Below the pieces are notes generated by a model that worked only from the letters and a program-made list of their open reading frames with translations, was not told the origin of the DNA and ran no database searches. Source: Holdemanella sp. MSK.7.32 (GTDB taxonomy: Bacteria; Bacillota_I; Bacilli_A; Erysipelotrichales; Erysipelotrichaceae). From it: a stretch of 6,896 nt of DNA. Below are positions 5,955-6,896 of this stretch, in pieces. The stretch is from assembly GCF_024460475.1 (NCBI RefSeq), contig NZ_JANFYN010000072.1, positions 1-6,896 on the forward strand, read 5' to 3'. Position numbers and translations under genes: made by a program. Each line of letters starts with the position of its first letter. The first letter of the stretch is position 1.

Positions 5955-6738
5955 AAAATTAACTAAACACGATATTACCATGCTAGGTATTCGTTCTTCA
6001 TTCTTACAAGCTTCATTTAACTATGAACGTATGCAAGCTTGTGGGTTCTTATGGTCAATGTTACCGGTATTGAAAAAGATTCATGGAGACGATAAAGAAG
6101 CGTTGTCATTAGCAATGACAGATAACTTGGAATTCATTAATACACACCCTAACTTAGTTGGATTCTTAATGGGATTGATGATGTCATTAGAAGAAGGTGG
6201 TGCAGATCACGATACTATTAAAGGTTTGAAATTAGCATTATTCGGACCAATCGCTGGTATTGGAGATGCGATTTTCTGGTTTACAATTTTACCAATCGTT
6301 GCCGGAATTTCTTGTTCATTTGCTTCTCAAGGATCAATTCTTGGACCAATCATTTTCTTCTTAGTATATTTAGCAATTTGGATCTTACGTATTGTGTGGA
6401 CACATTTAGGATATAACTTAGGTACAAAATCAATTGATATTATTACTGAAAACTCTGATACAATTGCCAATGCAGCAACTATCTTAGGTATTACGGTAAT
6501 TGGAGCTTTGATTGCTTCTTATGTATCCATTAACTTGTTGCCAGTCATCGAAGTAGATGGTGGAATCAAAGTTGCAGTACAAACAGAATTTTTTGATAAA
6601 ATTTTCCCTAACTTCTTGCCAATGTGTGTAACATTATTGTGCTTCTGGTTGTTAAAGAAAAAACAAGTGAGTCCAATCGTATTGATCGTAGCAATCATCG
6701 TATTGTCAATTGTAGCATCAGCTATTGGATTACTATAA
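5941..6738 (+). CDS. PTS EIID, mannose/fructose/sorbose family
   Basis: EIID is the second membrane subunit and is found only in this PTS family. The 265-residue product has the expected signatures: LGIRSSFLQASFNYERMQ (15-32) leading into CGFLWSMLP (34-42), FINTHPNLVGFLMGLMMSLEE (65-85), and LKLALFGPIAGIGDAIFW (96-113). Hydrophobic segments follow at about 114-126, 132-152, 177-201, 224-238 and 245-264. The ATG at 5941 is preferred over that at 5908 because of the strong ribosome site and because homologues begin with a short polar N-terminus like SESKKLTKHDI. It overlaps EIIC by 14 bases, so translation is probably coupled. It is the last gene of the operon, followed by a terminator; no EIIA gene follows. 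Confidence 0.95.
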   Translation: MSESKKLTKHDITMLGIRSSFLQASFNYERMQACGFLWSMLPVLKKIHGDDKEALSLAMTDNLEFINTHPNLVGFLMGLMMSLEEGGADHDTIKGLKLALFGPIAGIGDAIFWFTILPIVAGISCSFASQGSILGPIIFFLVYLAIWILRIVWTHLGYNLGTKSIDIITENSDTIANAATILGITVIGALIASYVSINLLPVIEVDGGIKVAVQTEFFDKIFPNFLPMCVTLLCFWLLKKKQVSPIVLIVAIIVLSIVASAIGLL

Positions 6739-6746
6739 TAAAGAAA

Positions 6747-6774
6747 AAAACTCTTAGTTTTCGCTAAGAGTTTT
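6747..6774. terminator. Bidirectional intrinsic terminator
   Basis: AAAACTCTTAG (6747-6757) pairs perfectly with CTAAGAGTTTT (6764-6774) over 11 bp around the loop TTTTCG. The plus strand continues TTTTCTTTAT and the minus strand reads into TTTTTTTC, so both directions have a T tract. It ends the PTS operon, whose stop is at 6736-6738, and also the convergent kinase gene, whose stop codon (6754-6756) lies within the stem. Confidence 0.9.
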
Positions 6775-6896
6775 CTTTATGTTTTCTACATCTTCTTTAG
6801 TCGCAAGACCTACTTGGAAGGCACTTGCACTACCACAACATAAACCGTTGATAAAGGCTTTTGAGTAGTCGTTTGTTTCTAAATATCCGGCAAGGA
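6754..6896 (-). CDS. 1-phosphofructokinase/PfkB-family kinase, C-terminal end only
   Basis: Reading the minus strand from the window edge gives 46 residues, LAGYLETNDYSKAFINGLCC followed by GSASAFQVGLATKEDVENIK and KTLSEN, then TAA. This matches the C-terminus of FruK/LacC kinases (family pattern LAGYLETGDYEEALRLGVAAGSATAFSEGLATKEDIE). These enzymes phosphorylate fructose-1-phosphate or tagatose-6-phosphate with ATP in the cytoplasm. The gene continues beyond 6896, so the catalytic part is not visible and FruK cannot be told from tagatose-6-phosphate kinase. It converges on the PTS operon, so it is not co-transcribed with it. A tagatose-6-phosphate role would suit an amino-sugar/galactosamine PTS next door, but this is conjecture. 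Confidence 0.85.
   Translation of the reverse strand, partial: LAGYLETNDYSKAFINGLCCGSASAFQVGLATKEDVENIKKTLSEN

Noticed and set aside
6815..6828. TTGGAAGGCACTTGC as a sigma-54 promoter
   Set aside because: GG-GC spacing is 9 rather than 10 and the site lies within conserved kinase codons.

Overview
The window is AT-rich, has short intergenic gaps and uses strong AGGAGG-type ribosome sites. With the gene families present, this points to a low-GC Gram-positive bacterium (Bacillota). The regulator type (LevR-like) and the mannose-family PTS are common in Bacilli, Clostridia and Erysipelotrichia. I cannot fix the genus; an Erysipelotrichaceae-like gut or oral organism is only a guess.

Layout. 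Positions 1-97 hold the intrinsic terminator of the leftmost gene plus about 60 unexplained bases. Positions 98-1290 (minus) carry rpoN, the gene for sigma-54, broken by an apparent 1-base frameshift near 806-836. Both halves are otherwise well preserved, including the LNPKP motif, the helix-turn-helix and the RpoN box. Divergent from it, 1364-1870 (plus) encodes a stand-alone PTS EIIB of the mannose/fructose/sorbose family. It overlaps by 4 bases a 905-residue LevR-type sigma-54 activator (1867-4584). Next comes a textbook -24/-12 sigma-54 promoter (4612-4628) embedded in a terminator-like hairpin. It drives a second EIIB (4658-5122), EIIC (5145-5954) and EIID (5941-6738), most like the N-acetylgalactosamine (Aga) branch of the family. 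A bidirectional terminator at 6747-6774 separates this operon from the convergent 3' end of a PfkB-family sugar-phosphate kinase (6754-6896, minus, cut by the window edge).

How it fits together. The window is a nearly self-contained sigma-54 circuit: the sigma factor, its AAA+ activator, a EIIB that could feed phosphate to that activator, the target promoter, a candidate upstream activator site, and the sugar transporter that is controlled. The activator keeps all three phosphorylation-type residues expected of LevR (His558 in the EIIA-like domain, Cys689 in the EIIB-like domain, His840 in the second PRD). This fits control by HPr and by an EIIB according to sugar flux. No EIIA gene is present, so the phosphate relay must be completed from elsewhere in the genome. 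If the rpoN frameshift is real rather than a sequencing error, the transporter operon should be silent unless another rpoN exists.
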